A stretch of DNA of 64,000 nucleotides from Polytrichum commune (GCA_950295325.1 OX485804.1:31434001-31498000); one strand, 5' to 3'. Numbered from the stretch's first letter, positions 35,932 through 49,040 are shown. The notes: generated from the letters alone by a model not told the origin. Numbers and translations: made by a program.

Positions 35932-38900
35932 TTACTGTTCAGACACTAGTTCCCCACTTTGATCAATGGCCTCATTGTCATCTCCAGAGAGCACGGCATC
36001 CAAAGGTTCATCCGCGATGTCCAAGATGGCAGTCTGTCCTTGTGAAGGATGTTGTTGTTGGACTACCAAAATGGAAGCCGACAATTGATGGAGCTCCCGG
36101 GACAGGAAGAGGCTTCCTATAGGGCCTAACCCATGCCCCCTCAACGAGTTTACATGTAAAACGGGGCTTTTATCATTAGAGTGCAGTCCAACCACCACGA
36201 GCCCATAACCAGCAAAACGAGAGACGTCCGTAAGGGCCGTGACAGGGTCATCCATTTCCCAAACCTTCAATCTCACATTCTGGCCAGAACGCTTTGTTCC
36301 TGATGTGTCTTGGCAATCTGCAGACTCCATTGAATCGATGCTCTGCACTTTGCCACTCATCCGCACAGGTGCCAGTGCCTCCATGTCCAATTTCTTCTCA
36401 TTTTCGTTCTCCAACTGACTCATCTTCAGCTGAATTTCACCAGGCTGGAGTCCTGTACGTTCCATATTATTAATATTCGGGTCCGCTATTTGTGACTCTG
36501 GATCTGCAACTCTGTTAATATGGCCATTTATCCCCGAAACTTGTGGAGCCTCAGCTTCTTCAGGCCCGGAACCGTGAACAGCTTTTTGATTAGTTTGGTA
36601 AGGTGCCTTGAAAAAACTAGAGATAGACCGTCTCATTCTAGTGAGCAAGTGCAGGAATGCCACATGCCGCTTCTCGGACTTCTGAGGTAGGTGTTTCCAA
36701 TACGCGTCACTTGTGACACGGTGAATCCCGTGTTGGGTGTGGGGCTCCTTGTTCAGAACAATGCACTGGATGATGGTAAGCTTGACACCGAGATGTTGCG
36801 ACATGCGGCGGGCCAACATGAGGGCTTCCCGGTCATCTGGGCCACCAAAAAATAACACACAAATGTGTTGGGACGCGTTCACGGGAATGGCCGACGGCCC
36901 GCCGAAACCACGGTCAACAAGGATTCCGACCGAGCAGGGGGAGTGCCGCAACACCATCGAATTTACATGCTGGAATCCTGAATGTGCAGCTTCCACAATC
37001 CCGTCGTGGCGGTAGTACTTGTGGTAAGGAAGCACGATGAAGTTGGCGCGATTCGTTGCAGCTGTGGAACAAATGTCTTCGTGCATGTTCTCGTAGCCAC
37101 TGATGGCTATGGTTGTCTTCACTTTCACTCCACTTGACTGCCCATACGTCTGAAACGTTACCTCGACAGTGTCCAGCTCTGATTCTCCCTGCACAATTTG
37201 CACACACGCAGTCGAGAGTTCTGAATTAGTTATTAAGCTGAAAGTGCATGTCCTGGAGATTTAAACAATTTATTCTGCATCCTAAGTCTGGCAATGGATT
37301 ATCAACCTAGATACATTTCGCAGACAGCAGAAAGTCCTGAATGTTGTAAGGACGTGCTGAGCTATACATTCTCACGTACAACTGAATTAGAGTCTGTGGA
37401 CAAATGCCATAAGAGTATTTCCTATGCTTACTTTAGATTATTCTCTCAATACTTGGCTTGCAAAATATTCTAGGCACATGCCACATGCTCATCTCATAAA
37501 ATCTATGCATATCACAAGTCTTCATTGCCCACCAATTATTGAGAGAGAGGCAACCCTATGAACGCCTTCCCACCTTCAAGAATTGAGGGTCAAAGGGCTG
37601 TAGAAGATCATCTCTCTCTCAATAATCTATGGTCAACAAAGATTTGGAAAAAAAAAAAATGGGCTTTGTGAGTGGAGTGAGCAAGCAACCTTGCCCCATA
37701 AGACCTGAAAGGCCGATTATTGAAAGAGTCATTTTCCAGTGACCTTTTTTCAATAAGCACTGGTTATTCTATTAGAAAATTTACTGACATTATATTATAT
37801 TCTTGTTGTGTTTCAGGACCACAGGAGTTGCTCCAAGTAAAGGTGAAAGCTTCGAAAATGAAATAAGGGCATGCCATGTACCTCACGCCAATGTGGCCGG
37901 CCTTCTCTCCTAGCCATAGAAGCAATCCGGATTGCAGAAGAGCGTTCGGAGAATTCCATTAGATGGAGTACAAAAACACGGAGGGATTTACGTGACTTGC
38001 CCCTTAATATTTCTGTGAGATGCACCATCGCGGGGAGGTTTCGTGTGCCATGCGCACAGGCAAGCAAGCGCAACTCGCCAGATTCGTCTTTGGCATCACC
38101 TAATTTCCTCCTCGTGTAGGGGCTTGCATCCCGGGCTGGCGGGTGCAACCACATCACAAATGGGGTGGTCATAAATGTGGTCACTATGGCCATGACGACA
38201 AGAATTGCAAAGAGTTCCTTATTGATCACCTGTGCACATTGATGGTCTCTGGTATTAGACAAGCAGATGAACCCAATACTTGCACCAGAGATTGCATATA
38301 AAAATTGCATGCGTCCCTGATAGATGTATCATTTGTAATTGGTTATGATTATCAGTTTTCCTTTACTTGACAAAGACGATCTTTGACAATATTTAGACCA
38401 ACAACCAGAACCACTGACTACTGCCAGACACTGCACATGCTTCCTAATATTTTTGTCATTAGGTATCCAAACATGTTATAACAATGTTATCCAAATCAGG
38501 GCCACTTGGAACATTAAACCATGCCAGGGTATCTTGAGAAGAATCAACCTCGCACAAAATTTTGCAACTTGGAAAAAGAGTTTATTTCACTATCTTCCTC
38601 AATGATCAAGGCCCCCCAACAGAAGGACGTCAATCCACCCTTCGATGCACCCAATGTGGAAACTGTAACCTGGAAATGGTAAAATAGTGCATGGAGGAGC
38701 ATATTGAGAGAAGTCTTACCCCTTTCTGGAGACCAATGTTGAGAACAATCAGCTCCACTAGGCCCTTTGTGTTCATGAGAAACCCGAGTGCAAAAGACTT
38801 GCGAGTGTCCATGCCAACCAACTTTGCGACAAAAACAGTACCCAAGATTTTTCCCAGACAAGCTGTTCCCAACACCAAGGCGAGGATACCCACTGCACCA

Positions 38901-41900
38901 ACCACATTGACACCCTTGTAAAGTACTTTTTAATAAAAGCATTTTGCAGATACTGTCATAATTTACTGTTGTGAATATTCAAATTACAGGAACTTGACAT
39001 TGAGCAGCAAACTGTCAGCAAATTGTGCAAGGCTCCAAATCAATGCAGCCAATGGGTTTAAAGAGTGCTTTCATACCTGCAGTGCCACTATTGATGGAAC
39101 TCAACTGGGTTTGTAGGCCAGAATATGCAAAGTAGAGTGGCAGAAACAATATGCTTACGTAGTCTTCTATCTTCTCAATAAGCATCCCTGCATCAATATT
39201 ACACACTCATAAATTACACAGCTCGGTATAGCATTCAAACACCCAAATTCAGTGAAACAGGTCTTCATAGTTTACCACGATTGAGGAAAATCCAACAAAA
39301 AAACTGGCTGAATTCTTTTCACAACATTCTGTCAAGGTATTCCTTTAAGGCTTCAACTGCCAAAGCATTTCAATGAGAATGGTGAGAGTAAAGGATTACA
39401 AGAAAGAAGAAAAAATTGAACCTGCAAAAGGACCATCCTTTGGAACAATGAGGCCACAAATAAATGCTCCAAAGATGACATGGATTCCTATGATGTCTGT
39501 CACAAACGCAGCTCCCAAAACGATCACCAAGGTGATGGCAACCACAATCTCCGGGATGGGATCTTCATAGTGGGCGAGCGCATGTAAAATGGGACGCACC
39601 AAGATAAACATGACCAACAGAAATGCAACGCCCAGCAAAAGCACATACAATGCCACAATGGGGCTTGAGCCAGCGTTTGTAATGGCTACTGCCAGGGCTA
39701 GCAGAATCCATGCCACCACATCATTTACCGCGGCTGCTGACATGGCCATCTGTCCAAGCTGCACTCACAAGAGACACAACAAACAAAACAACTAAGGTTA
39801 AGCGGGTGTGTACTTCAGTTACTTTTCTTAATAGGACCTGTGCATTTGATTGGTGTGTGGTTCGGTGAGGATCACAGAACAAGCACCATAAAGGCACGTG
39901 TTTATAAGAGATTGGACTACATCTTCAAATTTTATTGACTACTCCACACTCAATGGTGAACACAATTGGGTGGACCTACATACTCAATTAAGAGATCAAC
40001 AAACATGTGCTCCCATTAATCATATCTAAATCAAGAGAGGTCTAACTTTCAATCCAATATTTGTTGATGCTACGTTGTAGATTTGCTAATGCAACAGAAG
40101 TTTCGTTGTGTAAATCTAATTGCTAGAAGTTGGAGAACATGAAAATAAAATAAAAACCAAAAAACACCCACATACCTTACGGATTGTTCAAGATTGATTT
40201 GATGTCTTATTTCACTAAGCAATGTGGGCCTTATGTGGTCACTCTTCTTGACCGGACAGCTATTCCTAATTGAGTGTTATATGGAAAGGCTTGTAAATTG
40301 TAGCTAAGAAATGACACCATAAACACATGTGTTCCAATGAGATTGGGCTACATGCTGAAAGTGTAGACACTGTTCTAGGATGAATAGTTCGCATTCCAAT
40401 TGGGAGGGCTTATATGGTCACTCAAAGAGAAAGGATAAGTTTAACTTGGATCTCTATTAACTTTTGCATCTCAGCCTTGAAACTTGAAATGACAATCTTT
40501 GTAATTTGGGATTGCTAACTGAATGGGACGATTCTCAATCCAATCCAACAGACAAAATTGTCTGTGGAGTTGGAAGTGCACACAACAAGGCCACAAACCT
40601 TACATTACAGCTAACGATCACTACAAAAGATGTAGGAGTAACTTCTTTATAGAGCAATTTTTCCTCACATGTACAAGTCTTCTATTTCATTGAGCCTCGA
40701 GTCCGGACAGTGCATTCTAACACAATATGCTTCACACGTACGTAGAGCCTTCTCAGAAATACTTCGTGGGAGCTGTTCACCACAAATCCAGCTTGGCCAA
40801 GATGATGCAGGGCACCTGGATTATGTATGATTTTTAGATATGTGATTTGAGGATATAACCTGGTATTCCTACTCTGTTCTTACAATTCATTCGATGATGA
40901 CCTTATATGACGAAATACTTGCAAGATGGATTGAAACATAGAAATCGGTCTTAATTAAGAGACATACCTCAGTCGTCAAGAGCTTACGCTCTGCAAGAAT
41001 CCGGGCGAGCACAGGAAATGCTGTGATCGATAGAGCGACACCGATGAATACCGTAAACGGACCAAAACTTGTGTGTAGGTCATTCCTCATAACCTTGAAA
41101 ATAATGACGGATACCACTACCCCCAGACCGAAGGGAAAAACAATTCCGCAGAATGCCATCCATAGTGCTCCCTTGCCTGTCCTGACACACCATGACCAAA
41201 TCCAAATGTCCACATTAAATTAAATTGCATAGATTTCGCAAATCTGGCCAGTTACACTTGATGGAAGGTGCTCAGCTTGAGAGATTACGGTCAATTACTG
41301 TCAGGCTCTTATTAAATGGAATTGTGGAGGTTAATTCCTCACCCCAATTCCCCCGATAAGTGCACAAACCTCCATGCATGCCTTTACCAAAGAACACCGA
41401 TCTATGATAACCACGTCATCACTTTAGAATAAATTCTAAGATTATCTCATTCGACGTTGACAAGAAGAAGAAGAAGAAGTCTGGATGGAATTCGTAGAAA
41501 TTAGAACAGCTTAACTTACTTGCTGAGGCTGCGCAGGTCAAGCTCCAACCCCACCAGGAAGAGGAAAAATATCAAGCCCATGTTGGCCAAAGATTCAAGA
41601 ACTGTCAAGGAACTGTCCGGAAAAATCTTTGTCGAGAAGCCCGGGATGTACCCAAATGCTGTCGGCCCGAGTAGAATTCCAGCAAGAATCTCTGCCATAT
41701 TCTCAAAACCACGGACCCCAAACCAATCAGTGACTTTCCCACAATGCAAAAGAAAAGAAGCAAGAAATTTCTCCTTACCAATATCATCTCATTCTAAAAT
41801 CCCAATTCCTTCAATTTCTGAAGCACACCTTCATTGACTTACACCGGACGGTCCAATTCAATAACTCCAGCATTGAAGCTCAAAGGTCAACGCAGATTAG

Positions 41901-42575
41901 CCTCTCCACAAATTCACCAACGTTTCGTATCTCCTATTGAAAGTGGACAATCGAAGCCATGCTTCATTCATGCTACCCATGATTGGATTTAAACCCCAAG
42001 AAATTCAAATGGAACACCAAGAATGGGCCAAGCGCGGCAAAAAGTTCTCTTTTGATCCGCGAAACAAGAAATCACGAAACATTCATATGGCAAGACGAAT
42101 ATCGATTCTCAAACCACCTATATTTTCTACAAATAACAATCACTTGATAGATTATCCAACCCCGACCAATTTTAAGTTATTGGAGGAGTTTTGGCTGCGT
42201 GGTGGGTGGTGCACGGAGATTAGTGGTCTAACTATAAATGAATGGGTCATATGAATTACACTGGAGAGCAGGAGAAATTTATAACTGTAGCAATACTTAC
42301 AAGGTTTGTTAAATAGATGAGAGGAATGTAACATGTCCTAATGTAGCCGCGGATACAAAACTGACAATAAACTTATTTTACAAAAAGGGAAAAGATAGTG
42401 GGTGAAATTTACCAGCAACAACTCGAGGTTGGCGGAGAGGGCGAAGGAGCAACGCAAGGCATCGTGAGAGGGCGATGATGAGCGTTATCTGAATGATGAG
42501 CAGCAGCAATGCATGTGTGATGGGGTTGTCACCCGTCACCACACCGCCATTGGATGTCACAGACACACTCACCAT
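35932..42575 (-). CDS. CHX: CHX-type cation/H+ antiporter (CPA2), 8 coding exons
   Basis: A monovalent cation/proton exchanger of plant endomembranes or plasma membrane. Coding exons on the minus strand: 42413-42575, 41520-41691, 40968-41181, 39422-39758, 39077-39187, 38720-38892, 37882-38229, 35932-37188. All seven introns are GT-AG and every phase joins, giving 2775 nt and 924 residues. Residues 1 to about 430 are the Na+/H+-exchanger-like membrane domain: [16 protein letters not shown] in helix 1, [53 protein letters not shown], the ion-site motif N195-D196 in [32 protein letters not shown], and [20 protein letters not shown]. The cytosolic part has MHEDIC, LPYHK, VDRG (597-600), FFGG, and a final LGPIG with SILVVQQ, all usual CHX landmarks. 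A low-complexity polar insert at about 672-825 makes it longer than typical flowering-plant CHX of roughly 800 residues. Subgroup (CHX15-20 type) is a guess. No stop or missing key residue; it looks functional. Confidence 0.95.
39800..40610 (+). repeat. Family R copies inside CHX intron 3
   Basis: Intron 3 (39759-40967) is the longest intron. 39808-40190 is homologous to 44105-44486 (shared TTTATAAGAGATTGGACTAC against TTAAAAGAGATTGGACTACC; GTAGATTTGCTAATGCAACA). 40190-40610 matches 46320-47220 and ends GTGGAGTTGGAAGTGCACAC then AACAAGGCCACAAACCTTA. Plus orientation, antisense to CHX. Confidence 0.8.
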
Positions 42576-44030
42576 GCTTGCTAATTTGGCAAGCCTTCGG
42601 TAGGAATCTAATGCTACAATATATCACAGCGATGTCTATGTAGACTACCTAATGTATGTCCTCCTCCAACCAATTACAGGAACATTCTTCTTGGCGCTCA
42701 TATCAATAGCCTTTGCACACATTTTTGTCGGAGTTAATATCCAAAAACAGTCGGTGAACATGCGGTGAGGACTCAGGAGATTCAGAGAGCACATTTGTAA
42801 ACCTCTAAAAATTCCCCACATCTGTTATCCACCTCGCTCACATCTACATCGCCCTCAACAGCGGACCATCTCTCTCTGTTGTGATGAGCAGCAGGCAAGG
42901 CTCCAGATATTGTGCAACTGGAAACTCGGCTCCCTCGGATTGCCTCGCAACTTGTTTCCATGACAATTGCCAAACAAAACTCAGCCCAAGAATCCGAGCA
43001 GCTCCTGGTCCAGGAGAAATTCCAATCCCTCTAGCCGACGACGACGCAACCATCCATCTTGGACATGGAATGCCATACCATACCAAATTCTACACCTTGG
43101 TGTACCAGAGATCTCTCTCCCACAAAGGAAGGAAGAAACAAACAAACAAGGGGACCACACGGAGCCACCCTACCAACAACGCAATCCAGGGGAATAATGT
43201 TGCAGGAAGCGTGATGACATCTCAAATTCCTTGCTTCGACTCCTCCCTCCACCACTTCGGTCTTCCAACGTGCGCCAAAACTGAAAGGATTTACTTACAG
43301 AGCAGCGTACAAGTTACTAGCCTTCTACCCAAAAATTGGATTAACCAGCCAACCAACTAAATGCTCACCCTGCCAACTGTGGATCTGACATTTCTGAAAT
43401 TCCGGCGGCTCCGTCTCAATTACGTAACTGAATACACCATCTGCCGTCACAGGCTGGAAGGTGGATTGAAGAAAGTCTGGGAGGAGTGTCGCTTGGTGTG
43501 CCGCTCACGCAGAGGTGGGAAGCTGCAACGGTGCAGGTTATGTAATGTAATGTTAAGTACTTAGTATCCTTGTCATTTAGGCAACTCCGACGGAACTCAA
43601 CATGAAGAAGGTGACCAGCCTGCTGCCAAGAAGTTGAGAGGAATTTAATGAAGCAGATGACAAATGTAAGGCCCAACATTCCGGAGTAGGCCAGGTAGGT
43701 CCTACTCCTCGCATATGTTAGAATAATCCGGCCACCTTCTTCAGTTACTCCTAGCTGATCGGTACCAAAAGTTTTGCAGTAGCCAGTGTCCACCAGCGTG
43801 ATTGAAATCTATCTCAATGACCACTCGGCACTTGGCACAGTCTCCGCTGATTTGGATGGGTTGCCAGGACTCCAGTTATTGGGAGGGATAACTTATCCTG
43901 CCATTCATTCCTGCGCAAGAAGCAAGAAGCAATTCATGCGAGATGGATCATGCATAGAGACATTCTAACTCATGTGTTAGGTGAGATGTGCCTAATTCGG
44001 TGCCTCGATCATCTGTCTTGAATAATGGAC
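42576..44030 (-). promoter_or_regulatory. Upstream region / presumed promoter of CHX
   Basis: Noticeably less AT-rich than most of the window, with several overlapping frames on both strands but no recognisable protein. A TATA-like TATATT on the minus strand lies near 42617-42623, only about 45 bp before the ATG, so it may not be the functional box. Probably promoter and 5' UTR. Confidence 0.35.
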
Positions 44031-44034
44031 ACCT

Positions 44035-44486
44035 ATATTGGTTGAGGGTGACTGGCTCTAAGAACGGACGCCAAAATGACAAGATTGCGTGTTCAAAAGA
44101 GACTGGACTCCGCAATGTAACGTATGTGGGTGTTGTGTGGTTACTTTTCTTAAGCAAACCTCTTGATTTGATGGGTATGCAGTTAGATGAGGATAAAGAG
44201 AAAACATCACAAAGATACATGCTTAAAAGAGATTGGACTACCTCTTCGGATATTAGTAACAGCTCTAGACTCAATAGTGAACACGATTGGGAGGACCTAT
44301 GTATCCAGTCAAGAAACTTGCACTTCCGATAACCATAACGGAAAGCATGGGAGGTCCGATCTTCAGTCCGGTTTTTTGCATGTGTTTCATCGTAGATTTG
44401 CTAATGCAACATGAGTTTTGTTGTGTAAATGTAATCGGTAAAAGTTGGAGAACATGAAATAGGAACCAAATAACACCCACATACCT
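44035..44486 (+). repeat. Family R copy
   Basis: Homologous to 39808-40190 in the CHX intron (GATTTGCTAATGCAACATGA, GAAGTTGGAGAACATGAAA type phrases, ending ACACCCACATACCTTA). A small TIR element sits at its 3' edge. Confidence 0.75.
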
Positions 44487-44488
44487 TA

Positions 44489-44845
44489 CACTCTAAACTC
44501 CATAATACCCACCTCCTTGATGTCACTCCTTCTCTTATATCGCAAAACCCACGGGAATGGGTGTTCTCAGTTTTAATCTTCCTCCTTGGTATCATGTTTG
44601 CCTCTCATATATGATGGGTTTTGACACTAAAATATGCACCAAAGAATTCAAACCATGTGCTCGCACGCATCACTTTGTCATCATTGTAATTATTGTCATT
44701 ATTGCAATGTTGACTTTGTGTTATTCCACAAGGTCACATGCTACATGAATTATTTTTAATCACGCATCCATGTTAACACTACATAACTCCTTAATATCAC
44801 GTACACCTCTGGTGCCACAAGCGAGATATTATGAAATTTAGAGTG
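44489..44845. mobile_element. CACTCTAAACT MITE copy 2, TA flanks
   Basis: Left end CACTCTAAACTCCATAATAC; right end in reverse complement CACTCTAAATTTCATAATAT; TA on both sides (44487-44488, 44846-44847). The interior phrases CATCCATGTTAACACTACAT and AACTCCTTAATATCACGTAC match 54530-55011. 357 bp, a shorter relative. Confidence 0.8.
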
Positions 44846-44859
44846 TAATAGGTAACATA

Positions 44860-45860
44860 ATTGGGGGGGGAACCTATATTGATTCTTCATTTTATAACTT
44901 GGAGAATCTTCATTTTAATAATAAATGAGATATTCATTTGAGCTCCAAAAATAATGAGGAAAGTGGCAATGGACATGATTTGGATTTGCTTATTATCTTC
45001 CGTGAGTTATATCCTATAAGAAGTGTGTGTAGAGAGAAAAGTGTATGTTTAAGACCTCCTTACCTTAGGTTTGTGTGGGACTAATCGGAGTGGCGTATAG
45101 CAAGGTTTGTAGTTTAGATTGGACACGTAGAAGACACATGTCATAATAAGATTGGACTACATGCCCAAAATCCAAACACCATGCAACTATAGGTTCAAAT
45201 TTTCAACATCGTAATTGCCCAGGGAGTGCACTGTTCAAGTACTGTATTTATACACGTGGGTGCACAAAAGGGGTATTATTTAAAACAAGCATGTACAAAA
45301 TGTACGTACAAGAGACATATTGCTATTAAGCAAGAAGTAGATATACATGAGGCTATAGAAAAATATATGTAAAGTACGCATTTACGCGTTTACGCGTTCA
45401 AGTCAGACCTGGACCAAGAATCATGTGTTTTTTCATCCACTAAGTAACGACTTTATAACTAAAAATCCATGATTTGATATTATACATATAATAGGGCCAT
45501 ATTTTTGCATTTCCAAACATTTGTACACATGTTATATACAATTTCTGTATTTGTTGTTGGACCCTTGTGTATGTATGGAAATGTATTTTGAAGCAATGAG
45601 ATTTGTAAGTATATTGCTTGATTTTAGCAAAAATAAAATATATACAGGGGTATTTTAATAAGGGGCATGCACGCACGTGATGCTTGGTTTTAATGAATAG
45701 TGCACTCCCTGAGCGTAATTGGGATGGCCTATGTCATCATGAAAGCATAAGAGATTGACAAGGTCTATAGGCCTTATGTGGTCACTCTCCTTAATTGTAC
45801 TCCTATATTTTGGAGTGGTATATGGAGTAATACGGGTCATCTACCAATAAATCTTTGAAC
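44860..45860 (+). repeat. Family R copy split by a MITE
   Basis: Phrases AATAATGAGGAAAGTGGCAA, TTGTAGTTTAGATTGGACAC and AAGATTGGACTACATGCCCA recur in other family R copies (for example 56310-56640). The copy is cut at CGTAATTG by the element at 45218-45713 and resumes with CGTAATTGGGATGGCC, the expected family sequence. Confidence 0.7.
45218..45713 (+). mobile_element. hAT-like GTGCAC family member Z, TSD CGTAATTG
   Basis: 496 bp. Ends CCCAGGGAGTGCACTGTTCA and, in reverse complement, CTCAGGGAGTGCACTATTCA. Perfect 8-bp duplications CGTAATTG at 45210-45217 and 45714-45721. Subterminal GGTGCACAAAAGGGGTATTA is shared with X and Y. This copy defines the family ends best. It is inserted in a family R repeat. 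Confidence 0.93.
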
Positions 45861-45939
45861 CCCTATGATTTTTGCAGGCAAAATACAAATAAGACATATT
45901 TCAATGGCGGATTGGAATCCCTGTCAATTGCCAATGAAT

Positions 45940-46290
45940 TGGGTGCCATTCAATTCGGTTTTCATGTTCTCCAGCTTCTACCAAATACATTTACACAACA
46001 AAGTTTGTGTTGTGAGAGGACATCTATGATGAAGTATCTACAAAATTCAAGTTGAAAATTGGACCTCTCTTGATTTAGGTATGGTTATCAAGAGTGCATG
46101 TTTGTTGATTTCTTGATTGAATACATAGTCCTCCATGTGTTTACTATTGAGTGTGACATTGTTAATAAAATTTGAAAACATAGTCCAACCTCTTTTAAAC
46201 ATGTGTCTTCATGGTCTTTGTTCTTCAATCCTTACGTAACCACACACCAATCAAATATGGGTGTCCAATTAGGAAAAGCAAGGAAACCAT
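45940..46290 (-). repeat. Family R copy, inverted
   Basis: Reverse complement of 39808-40190: TTCATGTTCTCCAGCTTCTA and CATAGTCCAACCTCTTTTAA mirror the forward phrases. Confidence 0.75.
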
Positions 46291-46319
46291 AACCACATGC
46301 CTTATATAGCCATGCAAAG

Positions 46320-47220
46320 AGTGAGAGATTGTCAAGATCTATGGGCCTTATGCGGTCACTCTTCTTAATTGGAGAGCTATATTTGCAATGGTATATGGCA
46401 AGGCTTGTAGTTTAGAATGGACACAACAAAGACACATGTTAGAATGACATTGGGGTATATTGTCCAAATATGGACGCCCTTCAATGGTTGAGTTCTAACA
46501 TCATTATTGGAAGGGACTATATGTGGTCATTGAAAGAGTAAGAGAATCTCAAGATATGTGGACCTAGTTTTAAGAATGGACACCAAAAAGGCATGTGTTA
46601 TGTTGAGACTAGACTGTGTGCTCATAATGTAGGTCAATCATTTTTGGTTCAATAGGTGACACAACCGAGAGGGCCTAGTACGTGATGTACTTCAAGAGGG
46701 AATATTTTGTTTGGCAATGACTTCGATTTTGAAACTTAAATTGATAATCTTCATGAAGCATCGCAACTGATAAGTGGATGAGGCAATCCTTGAACCAATC
46801 CGTTACTCAGACTTTTCTATGAAGTTGGAAGTGCCACAATAAGGTTGTTTAGTGTCATTTGACACTTGTACTTGAGTGATATACGGCAAAGTTCCTAGTC
46901 AAGAATGGACATCAAAATACATATATCACGATGAAATTGGATAAAATACGTAGACATAATGCTTAACATACACTAACCATTTTAGGTCCAATTGTCGCAT
47001 TATAAGTGGAAGGGCCTACAATGATTATCTAAAGAAAAAAAAACAAATCCACTTTGAACCTCGTTTAATATTTACATCTTAGCTCTGATGACTCAAAAAA
47101 TAATAATGACAATCCGCATGATTCGTTGCGATTGCTAACTAGAGGAGACCGATTAAACAACTACATATGTATCACGTGGAGTTGGAAGTGCTCACAAGAA
47201 GGCCACATACCTTAAGCATG
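46320..47220 (+). repeat. Two tandem family R units
   Basis: Two units, about 46320-46860 and 46860-47220, each ending in the terminal phrase GAAGTTGGAAGTGCCACAAT or GTGGAGTTGGAAGTGCTCAC, then AAGG CCACATACCTTA in the second. Both resemble CHX intron 3 at 40190-40610. Confidence 0.7.
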
Positions 47221-47884
47221 TTGCAACTTTTTGTTCTCATCTCCTCTCATTCAATACTCAAGAACATGGTCCCCTTTTTACCGTGCCCTTCTTTAACATA
47301 TACATAAATGCCCCTTGTGGATCAAAGCATGTCTATTCAACACACGTGTACCAAAGGGTCGTGCTAAAGTGGAGCATATTGTTGGTTATGACTAGCTAGG
47401 GCATCTCGCCTTTCATGAGATCCGATCGTGTTGAAACTCCTCCAACACTTTCCGACTTGATCGGTGCTCATGAAAAATCCCTCGGCACTTCATGTAGTAA
47501 GTTTGCATAGTTGAATGTTGACGGGCACACATGCATGCACCATATGCAACTCGCAAGCCTCTTTCTAACCACGGTTTTAAGGGCGTGCGCAACCTCAATG
47601 GAGTCTACCACACTCTAGGTAGGGTCTAGCTTTCACCTCGTGATTGGAATCTTCGTGAAGAGTATGGGGGACGTAAAATTGGCGGTAAAATAAGCATATC
47701 TATGATCCAACCAGTTTTGAAATAATATGGAACTCGGGACTCGGTTAGTATCAAATGACATGGAGATGCTTTGTTGTCTACTTACTCTACTTGATAGCAT
47801 ACCTAACGCTATACATGTAATACTTATCAACTCGAAATTGTTTGGACAGACTAAGTTTTCAGACCTTGGATAGTCGTCAACATT
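47221..47884. other. No gene seen
   Basis: Moderate composition with short frames on the minus strand; nothing recognisable. Confidence 0.45.
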
Positions 47885-49040
47885 GAGTCTAACCTTGATA
47901 ATGTCACACCATCCGTTTCACCAAAAAGAGTGATATAAACAAGGTGTGACATATTTGATAATGTCACATTTTAAAGATTTGTGCATAATGTGATATTATC
48001 AAAAAAATAGGTAGAAAATCAAAATAAAATTACAATGTAAAAAAGAAAATAACAAATACGAGACTTCAATGTTTTTGAATGTAAAATCTAATTCAAAATT
48101 GTGAATAACAAGAAGAGCACATCATAATGTGTCATTGAGATCAGGTAAAGACCTCTCACTAGAGAACACCTGCACTGCAAACCAATTGAACTAATTCAGC
48201 TTAAGTCGATACTGCTCTGTACCTGGACCAGCTCAGCTAAACCGTAGAACTTAACTTCCTGAATTACTTCACACAAGCCGAAACCCTCATGATCAATTCT
48301 GGAATACACAACATGTAGGTGATGACATTGGCGTCTTCCACACGCAAGACCTATCTGCTCACTCCCAATTTCCGTGTTCCCATCTATGAGAGAAAGCCAA
48401 AAACAGAGCCGAGAAGGTTATCTCCAAAACTAGGGAATGAATCAGATGGGCGCCCAAACTAATTAACTAGTGATAAACAACCCTCTAACTTAGTTTATAG
48501 ATTCTGCTAAACAAAATTAGGGATCTCCCTCTACTTCCCAAATGTGAGTACCTTCCAAAAACCCCAATTCTAGCTCCGTGAAGCAAAATTCCTTGGTTTC
48601 TTCTTCTTCTTCTTGTGCCCACATGCATGAACACCGTGAAAAAACACACAGTTGAACACATGTGACGGAAGGTGGGGTGCATAGAGGCCGAGAAGTCTTG
48701 ACAACGCCGTGAAAAGACAACACCTTTGAGTGCCGTGTATAGACAACACCGTTCAGGGTTGGTGCACGATCAAGTTCCAAGAATAGCATTGCATTTATCA
48801 CAGGGGCGGCGCATGACCCTTTCGGCTACTACAATTTGTCCATCCAACCATCACATACAATCCATCCATACTTGGTATTATCACATTTACACTACGGATT
48901 TTGGAAAAAAATAGTGATATTACCAAGGGTGATAGGGATAATAACAAAGGAGTTTTACACTATGAAAACCGATTTCAAACTTTTAGGTGACAATATCAAG
49001 GTGTTCTATTAACAAGGGTGACATTATCAAGGTTAGACTG
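47885..49040. mobile_element. pogo-like element, 1156 bp
   Basis: Inverted ends AGTCTAACCTTGATAATGTC (left, first base changed from C to G) and CAGTCTAACCTTGATAATGT (right, reverse complement), with TA intact only on the right (49041-49042). Further subterminal TGATAATGTCACA/TGATATTACCA repeats lie inside. The middle (about 48120-48830) is less AT-rich and has overlapping minus-strand frames of 65-94 codons without a recognisable transposase. Confidence 0.8.

Noticed and set aside
36737-37015. 92-codon plus-strand frame and other frames inside CHX exons
   Set aside because: Shadows of CHX exon 8 and neighbouring exons.
42881-43360. 159-codon plus-strand frame opposite the CHX upstream region
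   Set aside because: No motif, composition-driven by a less AT-rich promoter region, and overlapping frames exist on both strands; read as 5' region of CHX.
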